A DNA stretch of 64,000 bases from Cucumis sativus (Eukaryota; Streptophyta; Magnoliopsida; Cucurbitales; Cucurbitaceae), in the NCBI RefSeq assembly GCF_000004075.3, contig NC_026655.2:6200001-6264000 (forward strand). Reading direction: 5' to 3'. The translations under genes and the position numbers were made by a program. Of this stretch, positions 34,754 to 45,084 are shown piece after piece; position 1 is the stretch's first letter, and each line of letters opens with the position of its first letter. The notes beneath the pieces were generated by a model. The model worked only from the letters and a program-made list of their open reading frames with translations. It did not search any database and was not told the origin of the DNA.

Positions 34754-37700
34754 ATGGCCGATAAGCATTTCATAAATTGTTATGTCTCATTAGTATGGCT
34801 GCTTTTTGTAATATTGCCCTCAACTACTACTGTTGGTGATTATACTTCCAATAATAACTGTAGCTCTATTGAGAGGGAAGCCTTGATTTCCTTCAAACAA
34901 GGCTTATCAGATCCTTCTGCTCGTCTTTCTTCCTGGGTTGGCCATAATTGTTGTCAATGGCTTGGCATTACTTGTGATCTCATTTCTGGAAAAGTCATTG
35001 AAATTGATCTACACAACTCAGTGGGCTCTACCATTTCTCCATCATCTATTAGGTTTGGTGTGGATGAGAAACAACCATGGAAAGTTCCCGAGGATTTTGA
35101 ACAAGAATTCCTAAAGACTTGTTTGAGAGGGAAAATAAGTTCTTCCCTACTTGAGCTCAAACATTTGAATTATCTCGACTTAAGTTTAAATAATTTTGAA
35201 GGTGCTCCAATTCCATATTTTTTTGGGATGCTCACGAGCCTAAGGTACCTCAACCTTTCTTTTGCAAATTTTAGTGGACAAGTTCCCATTTATCTAGGAA
35301 ATTTATCTAATTTGAAATATCTGGATCTTTCTACTTGGAATCTAGCGTTTTTCGAATGGCCTAGTTTGCATGTTCAAAACTTGCAATGGATTTCTGGTTT
35401 TTCATCCCTTGAGTACCTTAATCTTGGAGGGGTGAATTTAAGTAGTGTCCAAGCTTCAAATTGGATGCATGCTTTTAATGGTGGACTCTCCTCTTTGTCA
35501 GAATTACGCTTAAGTCAGTGTGGTATTTCAAGTTTTGATTCTTCAGTTACCTTTTTAAATCTCAGTTCACTTAGAGTCCTTGATTTATCAGGTAACTGGA
35601 TAAATTCTTCCATACCTTTGTGGCTATCTAACCTTGCTAACATTTCAACGCTTTATCTGAGTGCCAATCATTTTCAAGGTACAATTCCTCATGATTTTAT
35701 AAAATTGAAAAATCTCCAACACCTAGACTTAGCATTGAATAGCGAAATTAGTGTTATTGGAGATCACCCACCAATCTCTCCACAAAATCTTTGCAAATTA
35801 CGACTTTTGGACCTTTCATACAGTAGTTTTAAGGTTAAACTTGAAGAGTTTTTGGATAGTTTCTCAAATTGTACCCGGAATAGTTTGGAATCCTTGGACT
35901 TGTCAAGAAATGAATTTGTGGGAGAGATACCAAATTCATTGGGAACATTTGAGAACCTAAGAACCTTGAATCTCTTAGGTAATCAATTGTGGGGTTCACT
36001 TCCAAATTCAATAGGTAATTTGATATTGTTAAAATATTTAGATATCTCATATAACTCTTTAAATGGAACTATACCTTTAAGTTTTGGACAACTTTCAAAC
36101 TTAGTTGAGTTCAGAAATTACCAAAATTCATGGAAGAATATAACCATAACAGAGACACACTTAGTAAATTTGACAAAGTTGGAGATGTTCACCTTCAAGA
36201 CAAAAAATAAACAAGGATTTGTTTTCAATATCTCATGCGATTGGATTCCTCCATTCAAACTGAAGGTTCTTTATTTGGAAAATTGTCTCATTGGTCCACA
36301 GTTTCCAATTTGGCTTCAAACTCAAACTCAACTTGTTGACATCACTCTCACCGATGTTGGGATCTCTGGCTCTATACCATACGAGTGGATTTCTAGCATA
36401 TCTTCTCAAGTCACTACATTGGATTTGTCCAACAACTTGCTCAATATGAGCTTGTCCCACTTATTCATCATACCTGATCATACTAATTTTGTTGGTGAAA
36501 GTCAAAAACTTCTCAATGACTCAACTCCCCTCCTTTATCCAAATCTAATACACTTGAATCTACGAAACAATAAACTGTGGGGCCCTATGCCCTTAACTAT
36601 CAATGATTCGATGCCCAACTTGTTTGAATTAGATTTGTCAAAGAATTACCTTATTAATGGTACAATTCCATCATCCATTAAAACAATGAATCACATTGGT
36701 ATATTGTTAATGTCAGACAACCAACTTTCAGGGGAGATTTTTGATGATTGGAGTAGACTCAAATTAGTGCTTCGTGTTGATTTAGCCAACAATAATCTAC
36801 ACGGAAACATTCCAACCACAATAGGTCTGTCAACATCGCTCAATGTATTAAAGTTAGAGAACAACAATTTGCATGGAGAAATTCCAGAATCCTTGCAGAA
36901 TTGTTCACTACTCAAGAGCATCGATCTTTCAGGAAATGGATTCTTAAACGGAAACCTGCCTTCATGGATAGGAGTAGCTGTGTCAAAAATACGATTGTTG
37001 AACTTGCGGTCTAATAATTTCAGCGGAACCATTCCAAGACAATGGTGCAATCTTCATTTTCTTCGTATATTAGATCTATCAAACAATCGTCTTTTTGGTG
37101 AACTTCCAAGTTGTTTGTATAATTGGTCAGCTTTTGTCCATGGCGATGATGATGACAATGTTGGATTAGGATTGAATTATTATAGCAAAGCAGCGATCAG
37201 TTACTCATATGAAGAAAATACAAGGTTGGTTACCAAAGGAAGAGAGTTTGAATACTACAACACTATTGTTAAGTTTGTTCTGACGATAGATCTTTCAAGG
37301 AATAAATTGAGTGGTGAAATTCCAAAGGAGATAACAAAGCTCATTCAATTGGTTACTCTAAACTTATCTTGGAATGCTCTGGTGGGTACCATTCCAGAAA
37401 ATATTGGGGCGATGAAGACTTTAGAAACACTAGATCTCTCCCTCAACTATCTTTCTGGAAGGATTCCCGACAGCCTAGCATCTTTAAATTTCTTGACACA
37501 TTTGAATATGTCATTCAACAATTTGACAGGAAGAATACCGATGGGTAATCAGCTTCAAACACTGGAAGACCCCTCGATCTATGAAGGTAATCCTTATCTA
37601 TGTGGGCCTCCTCTAAGTCGGATCAAGTGTCCAGGTGATGAAAGTTCAAGCAATGTACCAATTTCCACAAGCGAAGAAGAAGACGACAAAGCTGAAAATG

Positions 37701-37900
37701 ACTCGGAAATGGTTGGCTTCTATATCAGTATGGCAATTGGTTTTCCATTCGGCATCAACATACTGTTCTTTACCATTTCCACAAATGAAGCAAGGAGATT
37801 ATTTTACTTTCGAGTTGTGGATCGTGTCAATTATAACATACTCCAAACAATTGCCTTTCTTACAATTGGTCTGAGGAGAATGATTATATGGAGACGATGA
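34754..37900 (+). CDS. EIX2-like LRR receptor-like protein, RLP-D
   Basis: A single exon of 1048 residues from the conserved MADKHF start; ten more in-frame leader codons from 34724 are judged untranslated by comparison with RLP-B. Architecture: signal peptide (about 1-28), N-cap with CCQWLGITC, an extended LRR row, island (YEENTRLVTKGREFEY), C-cap CGPPLSRIKCPGD, acidic stretch, membrane helix FYISMAIGFPFGINILFF with GxxxG, and a 38-residue tail with YNIL and no kinase. It differs from RLP-C mainly in the first third and the island. Bases 35978-36395 are identical to RLP-C. The likely role is pattern recognition at the cell surface with a SOBIR1-type partner; the ligand is unknown. Confidence 0.93.
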   Translation: MADKHFINCYVSLVWLLFVILPSTTTVGDYTSNNNCSSIEREALISFKQGLSDPSARLSSWVGHNCCQWLGITCDLISGKVIEIDLHNSVGSTISPSSIRFGVDEKQPWKVPEDFEQEFLKTCLRGKISSSLLELKHLNYLDLSLNNFEGAPIPYFFGMLTSLRYLNLSFANFSGQVPIYLGNLSNLKYLDLSTWNLAFFEWPSLHVQNLQWISGFSSLEYLNLGGVNLSSVQASNWMHAFNGGLSSLSELRLSQCGISSFDSSVTFLNLSSLRVLDLSGNWINSSIPLWLSNLANISTLYLSANHFQGTIPHDFIKLKNLQHLDLALNSEISVIGDHPPISPQNLCKLRLLDLSYSSFKVKLEEFLDSFSNCTRNSLESLDLSRNEFVGEIPNSLGTFENLRTLNLLGNQLWGSLPNSIGNLILLKYLDISYNSLNGTIPLSFGQLSNLVEFRNYQNSWKNITITETHLVNLTKLEMFTFKTKNKQGFVFNISCDWIPPFKLKVLYLENCLIGPQFPIWLQTQTQLVDITLTDVGISGSIPYEWISSISSQVTTLDLSNNLLNMSLSHLFIIPDHTNFVGESQKLLNDSTPLLYPNLIHLNLRNNKLWGPMPLTINDSMPNLFELDLSKNYLINGTIPSSIKTMNHIGILLMSDNQLSGEIFDDWSRLKLVLRVDLANNNLHGNIPTTIGLSTSLNVLKLENNNLHGEIPESLQNCSLLKSIDLSGNGFLNGNLPSWIGVAVSKIRLLNLRSNNFSGTIPRQWCNLHFLRILDLSNNRLFGELPSCLYNWSAFVHGDDDDNVGLGLNYYSKAAISYSYEENTRLVTKGREFEYYNTIVKFVLTIDLSRNKLSGEIPKEITKLIQLVTLNLSWNALVGTIPENIGAMKTLETLDLSLNYLSGRIPDSLASLNFLTHLNMSFNNLTGRIPMGNQLQTLEDPSIYEGNPYLCGPPLSRIKCPGDESSSNVPISTSEEEDDKAENDSEMVGFYISMAIGFPFGINILFFTISTNEARRLFYFRVVDRVNYNILQTIAFLTIGLRRMIIWRR

Positions 37901-38516
37901 AGCTACTAACCAAAACTGTAATTTCTTGGTGGGGCAGCAAATGGATCAAATTTATTTTTAAGATTGAAAATTTTAAGAAATGTGTTGCTTTTTTTTTTTT
38001 TACATCAAATTTAGTTTTTATGCATGTATGTCATTATGGCTGTGGATTTTGATAATTGATTATAATAAATGAACGGACGATTTTAATTACTTTTTTTTTA
38101 TTGTTATTATTATCATCCATATTATAATCATGTTGATGAAAGGATGAAGTGAGTTGTTTAATTAATCAATAGGAAGTAAAATTGGATAGAGATTTCTTTA
38201 TCGTACATGTCATTATTTCACTTAACTAGCAAATGAATTATTATACTTGTACGTTTTAGTGAGTTATTTCATTTGACACATTTTTTTCATAATAAAGCTA
38301 AGGTCTCATATTTGTAAGGATTTTTTTAATTACTTATATTTGAAAAACATTTTTCTTCTTTACTCAATATTTAACGAGAATGATTTTTTCATACAATAAA
38401 AATTGGCTACTACATAAGAAAACAAAAAGGGAAAGAACGGTAAAAAACCAAAAAAAAACCTTCAAAGCTTCACATCTTTCACAGCTATTGCATAAATAAT
38501 TTTTCAAGTTCTTCTG
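37901..38516. other. 3' flank of RLP-D
   Basis: No gene. It is collinear with the RLP-C 3' flank up to about 38490 (TTGCATAAAT), where the LINE insertion interrupts the match. Confidence 0.6.
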
Positions 38517-38700
38517 TTTTTTTTTAAATATATATATACATATATATCATGGACCAGTAGGTATACCACTACATTTTCATTAGGCAGACACTCTTTTAAC
38601 ACTATCACCATTCTCGCTTCATTAATAATATGAGTTAAGTACAAGAAGCAAGGAAGTACAAAAAGACTAGAGAGAAGCCCAAGAGACCCGAAAACCAGAA

Positions 38701-41700
38701 TTAAAAAACATTGAGATTTAAAGCTATGCAACTGGTCGAGTAGTTTCTGAAAAGTGGAGATGGACCGATCCAAAAATCAGTTAAAGCTTGAACATCTTTC
38801 CATACAACAGAGAGAGATTTTTCTTCATCATTGAAAATCCTCTTGTTTATATTGACCAAAGGGAAACTGCAACAATGTTGAAGAAGATGACTTGCTTCTT
38901 TGCTTTAGATTTAGACTTGCAAATATATTTGCAAAGGGAGGCAATATTCTGATAATTGAAAGATCGATTTAACAAAGCTCGAGCTTTTTCCCAAACACCA
39001 TTTACAAAAGGGCAAGAGATAAAAAGGTGGTTCTTGTCTCCATCAGTTGATTTGCAAAGAACACACCAAGATGGTTTCAAACTCCACGATGGAAGTCTTC
39101 TCTGTAGATTTTCAGCGGTGTTGATGCATTCATAAAGGAGTGACCAAATGAAGAATTTGAATTTTTTTAGGATTGTAGACTTCTAGAGGTTGTGATATAT
39201 CACCCGGGTCAATGTTGTTCAAATCCCCTTGATTTTTGTCATGAATTACACATTTTTTATGGAGGCAATGGTGAAGCTCCCATTTGTACTCAAACTTCAA
39301 ATAGGAGAGTCCTTGCCACAAATTAGCACATGGGTATTGAGGGAGATTTTCATCTCATTCTAGAGTTGCAGTTCCACTCTTCTCAGAGATCTTCTTGGAA
39401 ATAAATCATATTCCAGATTATCAGTATTCCATCGATCTTTGATAGAGTTCCATTTTTTTGTTGTGAGAGCATATAGTCTAGGACTGTGTAGGAAAAGAGA
39501 ACTGTGATCATGGCAAAGACTATGGCAAAAGAAGAGCAATTCATCACTCTTGATTTTTCATTAATTTGAGGAATAAACCATTCAACACCTTTGATGATTG
39601 ATCTCCAAGGGGCTTTAAGGCTGTTGAATTTACCTTTGGTAGGAATATCACCTATATAAGATTGGTCATATATATTTTGCCAATACAATGCGTTTCTAAA
39701 GTGAATCTTTTTCATCTAAAAATCTCCAAAGTTATTTATACAGGAATGTAAAGTTTGTGTCCAAAACACGATTGATGTCGAGACCACCCTTGTCTTTAAG
39801 AGAAGTAATGATCGGCGATCTGATGAGGTGAATATTGTTCTTCTCCTTGGAACTTCTCCAGAGGAAGTTTCTCTAAGTTTTCTCAATATTTTTGTAGACA
39901 GATATGGGAGCTTTGAAGATCGATGAGTGGTAATTTGAAATGCTTGCAAGAGTAGAGTTAATAAGAGTGATTTTGTCACCCTTGGAGAGGGAGGAGTATT
40001 TCCAGTTATTGATTTTCTTGTGCATTTTATCAATAACATCAGCCCAGAAATTTCTTGACGGAGGATTACCCCTTAATGGAACTCCCAAATAGTAAATAGA
40101 CAGAAACTGTATGGAGATACCCCATTTAGCCGCCACAAAATTGGTTCTTTGGACGTCACAGTTGAAAGAAGAGATGGTAGATTTGCTAAGATTAACGTTG
40201 AGGCCCGAGGCAAATTCAAAGAGATGGATGGCATACCTCATATTCTCAATCAATTCTTCATCATCTTCAATAAAGAGTAAAATATCGTTTGCAAATAAAA
40301 GATGAGTGAGATTTGATCCCCATTAAATCTAACTCCCCTAATTTTATTTTGCACCTCCAGAAATTTGAGAAGATTACTCAGATAGTCCATGACAAGAACA
40401 AAGATGAATGGTGAAATGGGATCCCTTTGCCGAATCCAGTTTCTCCATTTGAGGGAGAAACTTTTTTTCAAAAGCATAAAATCAATGAAATTCCAATTGA
40501 TTTTATCAAATGTTTTCTCAATGTCAAGCTTCATAACAAACTCTTTAACTTTCTTTGTTTTTCAGAAGTCAACCGCTTCATTTACAATCAAAATGGCATC
40601 TGTAATTTGTCTTCCTCTAACAAAAAGGCCATTTGGTTCTCTGGTATCTGGAAGGGTTGTTTTGAGTCTTTCCGCAACGACTTTAGCAATGAGCTTGTAC
40701 AAGGCTGTTGTGAGACTAATAGGCCTGTAATCGGATGTCATAAAGCATTTCTCCTTCTTTGCAGTAAGGGCAATACAGGTGCTGTTCACAGCTTTGTTTG
40801 TGAAAATCTTTGAAAATCTCTAGAATATTTGCTTTAATAAAGTTCCAGGCAACTTTTAAAATTTTCATAGTGAATCCATCGGGTCCAGGGGATTTATTGT
40901 TTGAGAATGATTTAAGTGCACTATGCATCTCCTCTTCAGCAACAGGAATGCAAAGGTTTTCTTGAGTCTTCTTTGAAATGGGATTCCAGAGCATAAATTC
41001 TCAATGAGCCAAAGATCTCTTCTATTATCAATATAAATGTCTTTAAAGTGACCAAGGCTTTTTCGAACTCCTCATCTATTGTACAAAGAGCCCCAAAGGT
41101 TGTAGATATACTAGAGATGAAACTTCTTCTTCGTCTAGTCGAGCAGATCTTATGGAAGAAAGCTGTATTTTCATCCCCCTCTAAATTCCACAATCTTTTG
41201 CATTTTTTAGCCCAAATTTGTGCTTCTTTGAGAGCCAATTGGTTTAGGTCTGTTTTGATAGCAGTTATCGCATGATATGGAGTTCAGTAATACTATTTTC
41301 TTCTTCCATCTTGTCTATGGAATCAATTTCCTTTATCCATGCCTTCTTTTCCTCTTCATTTGCCTCTATGAGATTTTTGTTCCACTTTCTAATGGTGGAT
41401 GATACCTGCTTTAGTCTCCTCATGAAAGGAATAACCAGAATGGCCTTCTTGTGCAGTATTGTTATGTTCCACCAACTTTTCAATGTTCTGTTTAAAATTA
41501 GTAAATCTAAAGGGAGATGGGCCCCATTTTAAGTTGTTTGATTTAAGAAATCAATGGAAAAATGATCTAAAGTTACTCTAGAAAGAGTTCTTGAAAAGTG
41601 AGGCAAAGAAACTTCCCCAATCCAAAGTGTATAGAAATCTGTCAAGTCTTAATTGATATTGTGGGCTGATTTCTGAGATGCGACTAAGTATACTTAGAAT

Positions 41701-42160
41701 TGTTGAGGGGGGATCAATTAGATTGCAGCTGTTTATGAAAGCATTGAATTTTTTCATGTTAAATGTAGCTGAATTTTTTGCTGTGGTCTTCGAGTGCCAT
41801 CTAACAACATATATTGAAGTCTCCTCCCACAAGCCAATTTGGAAGGCATATTGATTTAAGCTCTTCAAGTTCAACCCAAAAACCATCTCTGTTCCTTTTG
41901 CCATTCGGCTCATATATAGCAATGAGCCACCAACTGTAATTATTTAAGTCATTTGGAAAAGAATTTTTAATGGAGACAGAGAAAATTTTCTCAATATGAT
42001 CATCCCACATGATTAATATACCACATGAATTCCCTAACAGCTTGAACATAATGTCATTTAATACTGATAGAACTCATAAAGATTTATTGATTTTTTTTTT
42101 ACAGTTTGAAGTTTGGTTTCAGCCAGAATAATCACAAAATCAGGAAGATAACAAAGCAAA
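38701..42160 (-). pseudogene. LINE ORF2 remnant (endonuclease, reverse transcriptase, zf-RVT)
   Basis: Broken into many frames by stops and frameshifts. Recognisable pieces are an endonuclease start (FVIILAETKLQT), GILIMWDD, the GGDFN motif and RLDRFLYT (41578-42049); reverse transcriptase blocks NKSPGPDGFTMKILK (about 40860), SDYRPISLTTALYKLIAKV (about 40700), KLDIEKTFDKINW (about 40500) and the catalytic box reading FANDILLF at about 40285, where the family has FADD; SGLNVNLSKS after it; and a zinc finger CVLCKSTDGDKNHLFISC at 39010-39070. Downstream, FNDEEKSLSVVWKDVQALTD precedes the terminal TAA at 38701-38703. Loss of a catalytic Asp and many disruptions mean it is inactive. Confidence 0.85.
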
Positions 42161-42652
42161 ATTTTTATTTGAGCACTTTTACTTTTAATTTTGAGGGAGA
42201 GTTTAATCCTCTAGTGTTTCCAGCATATAACTTTCATGGGGACCAATTTGCCCCATTTGATACAGACCCATATCAATTGAGTTCAAAACATTGCTTACAA
42301 TCATATCATTGTTATCACATTCAACGTTAACATTTAAAGCTAGTTTAGCCATATCACAAGTTTCTTCTTTGTCACTAATCATCATGGGGCCAACACTGTC
42401 TTTCACTATATCCGATTGAGTTGTTGATGGAGGAAAGTGTATGGGAGAGAAATGTTCTGGGCTTGAGATTACATCGTCTGTGATAGGAAAGAGGGAGCCT
42501 AAATCATCTGTAAAATTTATCCCTACCATGTCAAAGACTTCATTATTGATTGTACTTTATTTCCACTATCCTTGCGTGCGTTTTCCTTCATCACTTCAAC
42601 CAGCTTAATTGGATTCTTAACCCGATAAATTTGCTTTCCTCTTTTCTTCAAG

Positions 42653-42905
42653 GTAGTTGTAAATTTAGTTATTAGATTCAAAATAATTAAATATATAGCA
42701 ATATTTTAAAAATTTTGTAAATATAGTAAAATTTGTCAAATTCTATCAATGATAGAAGTCTATCACCAATAGACCATGTTGTAAATATTGATCTATCTAT
42801 GAGTGATACAAGTTTATCGGCGATAATTTTGCTACATTTGCAATTTTTTTAAAATGTTGTTATATCCTTAATTATTATTTCTAAAATAATTATCCATTCC
42901 AATTA
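42653..42905. mobile_element. MITE-like element nested in the LINE
   Basis: A 253-bp insert between two exact 14-bp direct repeats, CTCTTTTCTTCAAG at 42639-42652 and 42906-42919, the likely target-site duplication. The ends are inverted repeats of 60 bases or more: AATAATTAAATATATAGCAA ... GTAAATATAGTAAAATT on the left mirrors AATTTTGCTACATTTGCAAT ... TATATCCTTAATTATT on the right. It is noncoding and collinear with the copy at 6892-7120. A 14-base duplication is longer than the 8-11 usual for hAT or Mutator elements, so the superfamily is left open. Confidence 0.75.
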
Positions 42906-43185
42906 CTCTTTTCTTCAAGTTGTTTGGGCTTGTCGGATGATCTTTTTGGAGATTCTCCTCGGGGCTTTTAATTCTGATGGGCTTGAGAGAGACACACTTC
43001 TTGGGTCAAAGAAATAAATTTTGTTTTTTGGGATGGTGTTAATGTGACTTTCTTCTCTCGGGCTTCTAATTTCTTTAGTGTTTCTTAAGATCGTGACTAA
43101 AGTTAAGTTAGAAATGTAAAATTTTGAAATATCCATCGTGTTTAAGTTTATTAATAGTATGTTATCTTTATTTACTTTTAAGCCT

Positions 43186-43275
43186 CAAATTATTGTATTG
43201 CTTTTCTTCTAAGGTTTTCTTTTATTTTTTAAATTATTGTATTGTTTTTCTTATAAGGATTTCTTTTATTTTTTA
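43186..43275. repeat. Short tandem duplication, about 44-base unit
   Basis: AAATTATTGTATTG followed by CTTTTCTTCTAAGG and TTTTCTTTTATTTTTT occurs twice in a row with a few differences. It lies at the right border of the LINE, where the RLP flank homology resumes. Confidence 0.7.
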
Positions 43276-43394
43276 TTATTTGGATCAGTGTATTAGAAAC
43301 ACCACCTTGACTTGGTCAATAAGTTTATCACGGGCACTTGCAAAAAAAAAAAAGTGAAACAAGTTATAAAAGTTAAATTCATAGAAATAACAAA

Positions 43395-43740
43395 AACAAA
43401 ATCCAACTCATCTATAAAGTTAATATACATTTGACACTTCTTGATGACCTTTAAATCTTGATACACTTGAGGCACTATGATATACTCTTTGATGTACTCA
43501 ATACATCTCTGATACACTTCATACTTCTGGTTATATTTGATTTTTTCTTAATACACTTAATATTCTTTAGGTCTTGATATTCTTAAAGGCTTCACCGATG
43601 AGTTTGATACACTTGATGCACTGCTAATAAACTTGTTATGATTCATTGGTACACTCAACAAATTTTATACTATTGACACACGTGATATATTTGATACACT
43701 TGAAGTACTACAAATACACTTAGTATTTTTCACTTATACA
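43395..43740. repeat. Second GATACAC-rich degenerate tandem repeat
   Basis: Irregular iterations of TTGATACACTTGA, TTGATGTACTCAATACA and related words. The left flank (ACAAAATCCAACTCATC) corresponds to ACAAAGCCCAACTCACA before the repeat at 26190. The two are copies of one repeat family. Confidence 0.65.
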
Positions 43741-43741
43741 C

Positions 43742-44170
43742 TGTAAGATCAAGCATCTCAAAATCAAATTGACACCAAATTCGAATTAATCAAATTAACT
43801 CAAAATCTAAATAATTAACCTTGACATAAATGTTGCTTAAATTCTCCATAATTATTTTGTCTTGAATGAAAAATATGACTCTCCCTCATTTTTCTTTTCT
43901 GACCTCCACAAATTTATTCTTTCCCTCACAAAATTTATTCTTTCCATGTTTGTAGCTTATTCACATTTGTGTAAAAATATTAATTATCTGTTTATCAATA
44001 AAATTATCACAAATATCATTCTCTTTTGATCGTGTGTTTAGTTTATTCATGGTATTAGAGCAACTGCTATTCTAGTAGAAAAAACTCTCACAATCCCATC
44101 TTTCCATCTGTCAACTAGTCTCATTTCAATCAAACTCAACACTCAAAATTAGCAAGTGCTACCATATATT
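43742..44170 (+). mobile_element. Fossil Ty1-copia-like LTR with primer-binding site
   Basis: A 308-base segment that begins TG and ends CA (43742-44049) is followed at once by TGGTATTAGAGC, which is close to the initiator-Met tRNA primer-binding site TGGTATCAGAGC used by plant copia elements. A short stretch of internal leader follows. No second LTR, protease, integrase or reverse transcriptase is visible, so only a broken, old 5' part remains. Confidence 0.55.
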
Positions 44171-45016
44171 TCTCATGCGTCCAAACATATAACAAAATCA
44201 TATTTAAGGAGTGAACGGAACCAAAGATTACATAGAAATAAATTCAAGTTCGGATGAATTCATAGAAATAAATGGAGAATCTAAGAAACTTAAAGCTAGA
44301 AAAGACTCTCATCCATATGTCGGACAATGAAGAGTTATTCGAGATTAAAAAGTGGATTAAAGAATTAGTGTTTTCGTTATGGAAGGCATTCTATCTAAAT
44401 AGGATACTTAACAAATAATAAATATTTGATGAATCAAGGAGGCGAAGTGAGTTTTAAGATCTTCAGTATGAAAGAGAAGAGTGAGAGAGATAAGAAAGAA
44501 GAAGGCAAGGAAGAAAAGGAATCAATCGCTCAAGAGGCGCAAAGCGACCACCTAAGGAATCAGACAGTGTTAGAATTCCTAGATGAGGAGGTAAATAGGG
44601 AGAAAATAGGTGGAAGTCCTTTGGATTTCCGAATGAATGCGGCTAGCAGCAAAAAGAAGGTACGGCACCGCGACGCTCAATGCTATGCCTGCGCCAGACA
44701 TCTGCTTCAAGTTCGGAGTGTCACGGCACCCAAGAGCAACGTCGTGACGCTTGGCCAATTATGCAAAGACAAAGGCATTTTGCCTTTTCGGCGTCGTGGC
44801 ATCGAAGCTTCATAGTGTCAACTTCATATTTTTGCTCACTATTGCCTTGGTTTGACGCTGTTTGACTCCAAAATATACATATTATTGTTTTAAACACTTC
44901 CACAATACTTTTTAACGGTTTAAAATTGGACATATTAGAATCAATTTAATTGACGAAATTTGTGATTTAACCATTTTTCAATAATAAAATCAAGGAGTGG
45001 TTTGATTTGGGAAAAA
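44171..45016. other. Unassigned region with a GC-richer patch
   Basis: A 129-codon frame (44426-44815) is Lys/Glu-rich and then low-complexity, with no family I recognise. Its second half (44640-44815) has frequent CG dinucleotides (CACCGCGACGCTC, GTCGTGACGC, GCGTCGTGGC), unlike the surroundings. This looks like transposon-derived sequence, probably a fossil LTR-element fragment, rather than a gene. Confidence 0.4.
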
Positions 45017-45017
45017 A

Positions 45018-45025
45018 TATATAAG
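45018..45025 (+). promoter_or_regulatory. TATA box of the PPR gene
   Basis: TATATAAG lies about 60 bases ahead of the PPR start codon. The leader carries the word AGGAGCAGAGTC twice. Confidence 0.5.
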
Positions 45026-45084
45026 GAGCAGAGTCTTTGAATGAGACTTTGCAAGGAGCAGAGTCGAGTTGAGTCTGAGAGGAA

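Larger units (their letters stand above)
38517..43180 (-). mobile_element. L1-type LINE, decayed, in 3' flank of RLP-D
   Basis: The element lies on the minus strand. Its 3' end is marked by a T run (A tail) at about 38517-38525. Coding remnants in 5' to 3' order are ORF1-like sequence (about 43136-42530), endonuclease (about 42160-41580), reverse transcriptase (about 41000-39720) and a zinc-finger RVT region (39080-38847), with the last frame ending near 38701. Sequence homologous to the RLP-C 3' flank stops just left of it and resumes at about 43190-43310, which sets the rough limits. The 5' end is uncertain by some tens of bases, and no clean target-site duplication was found. It also carries an inserted palindromic element at 42653-42905. 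Confidence 0.85.

Noticed and set aside
40427-40813. Plus-strand 128-codon frame and other plus-strand frames at 40-42 kb
   Set aside because: They are antisense shadows of the LINE reverse transcriptase and endonuclease and have no protein-family features.
44426-44815. 129-codon frame as a gene
   Set aside because: Charged low-complexity start, a compositional break inside, no motif, and transposon-like neighbours.
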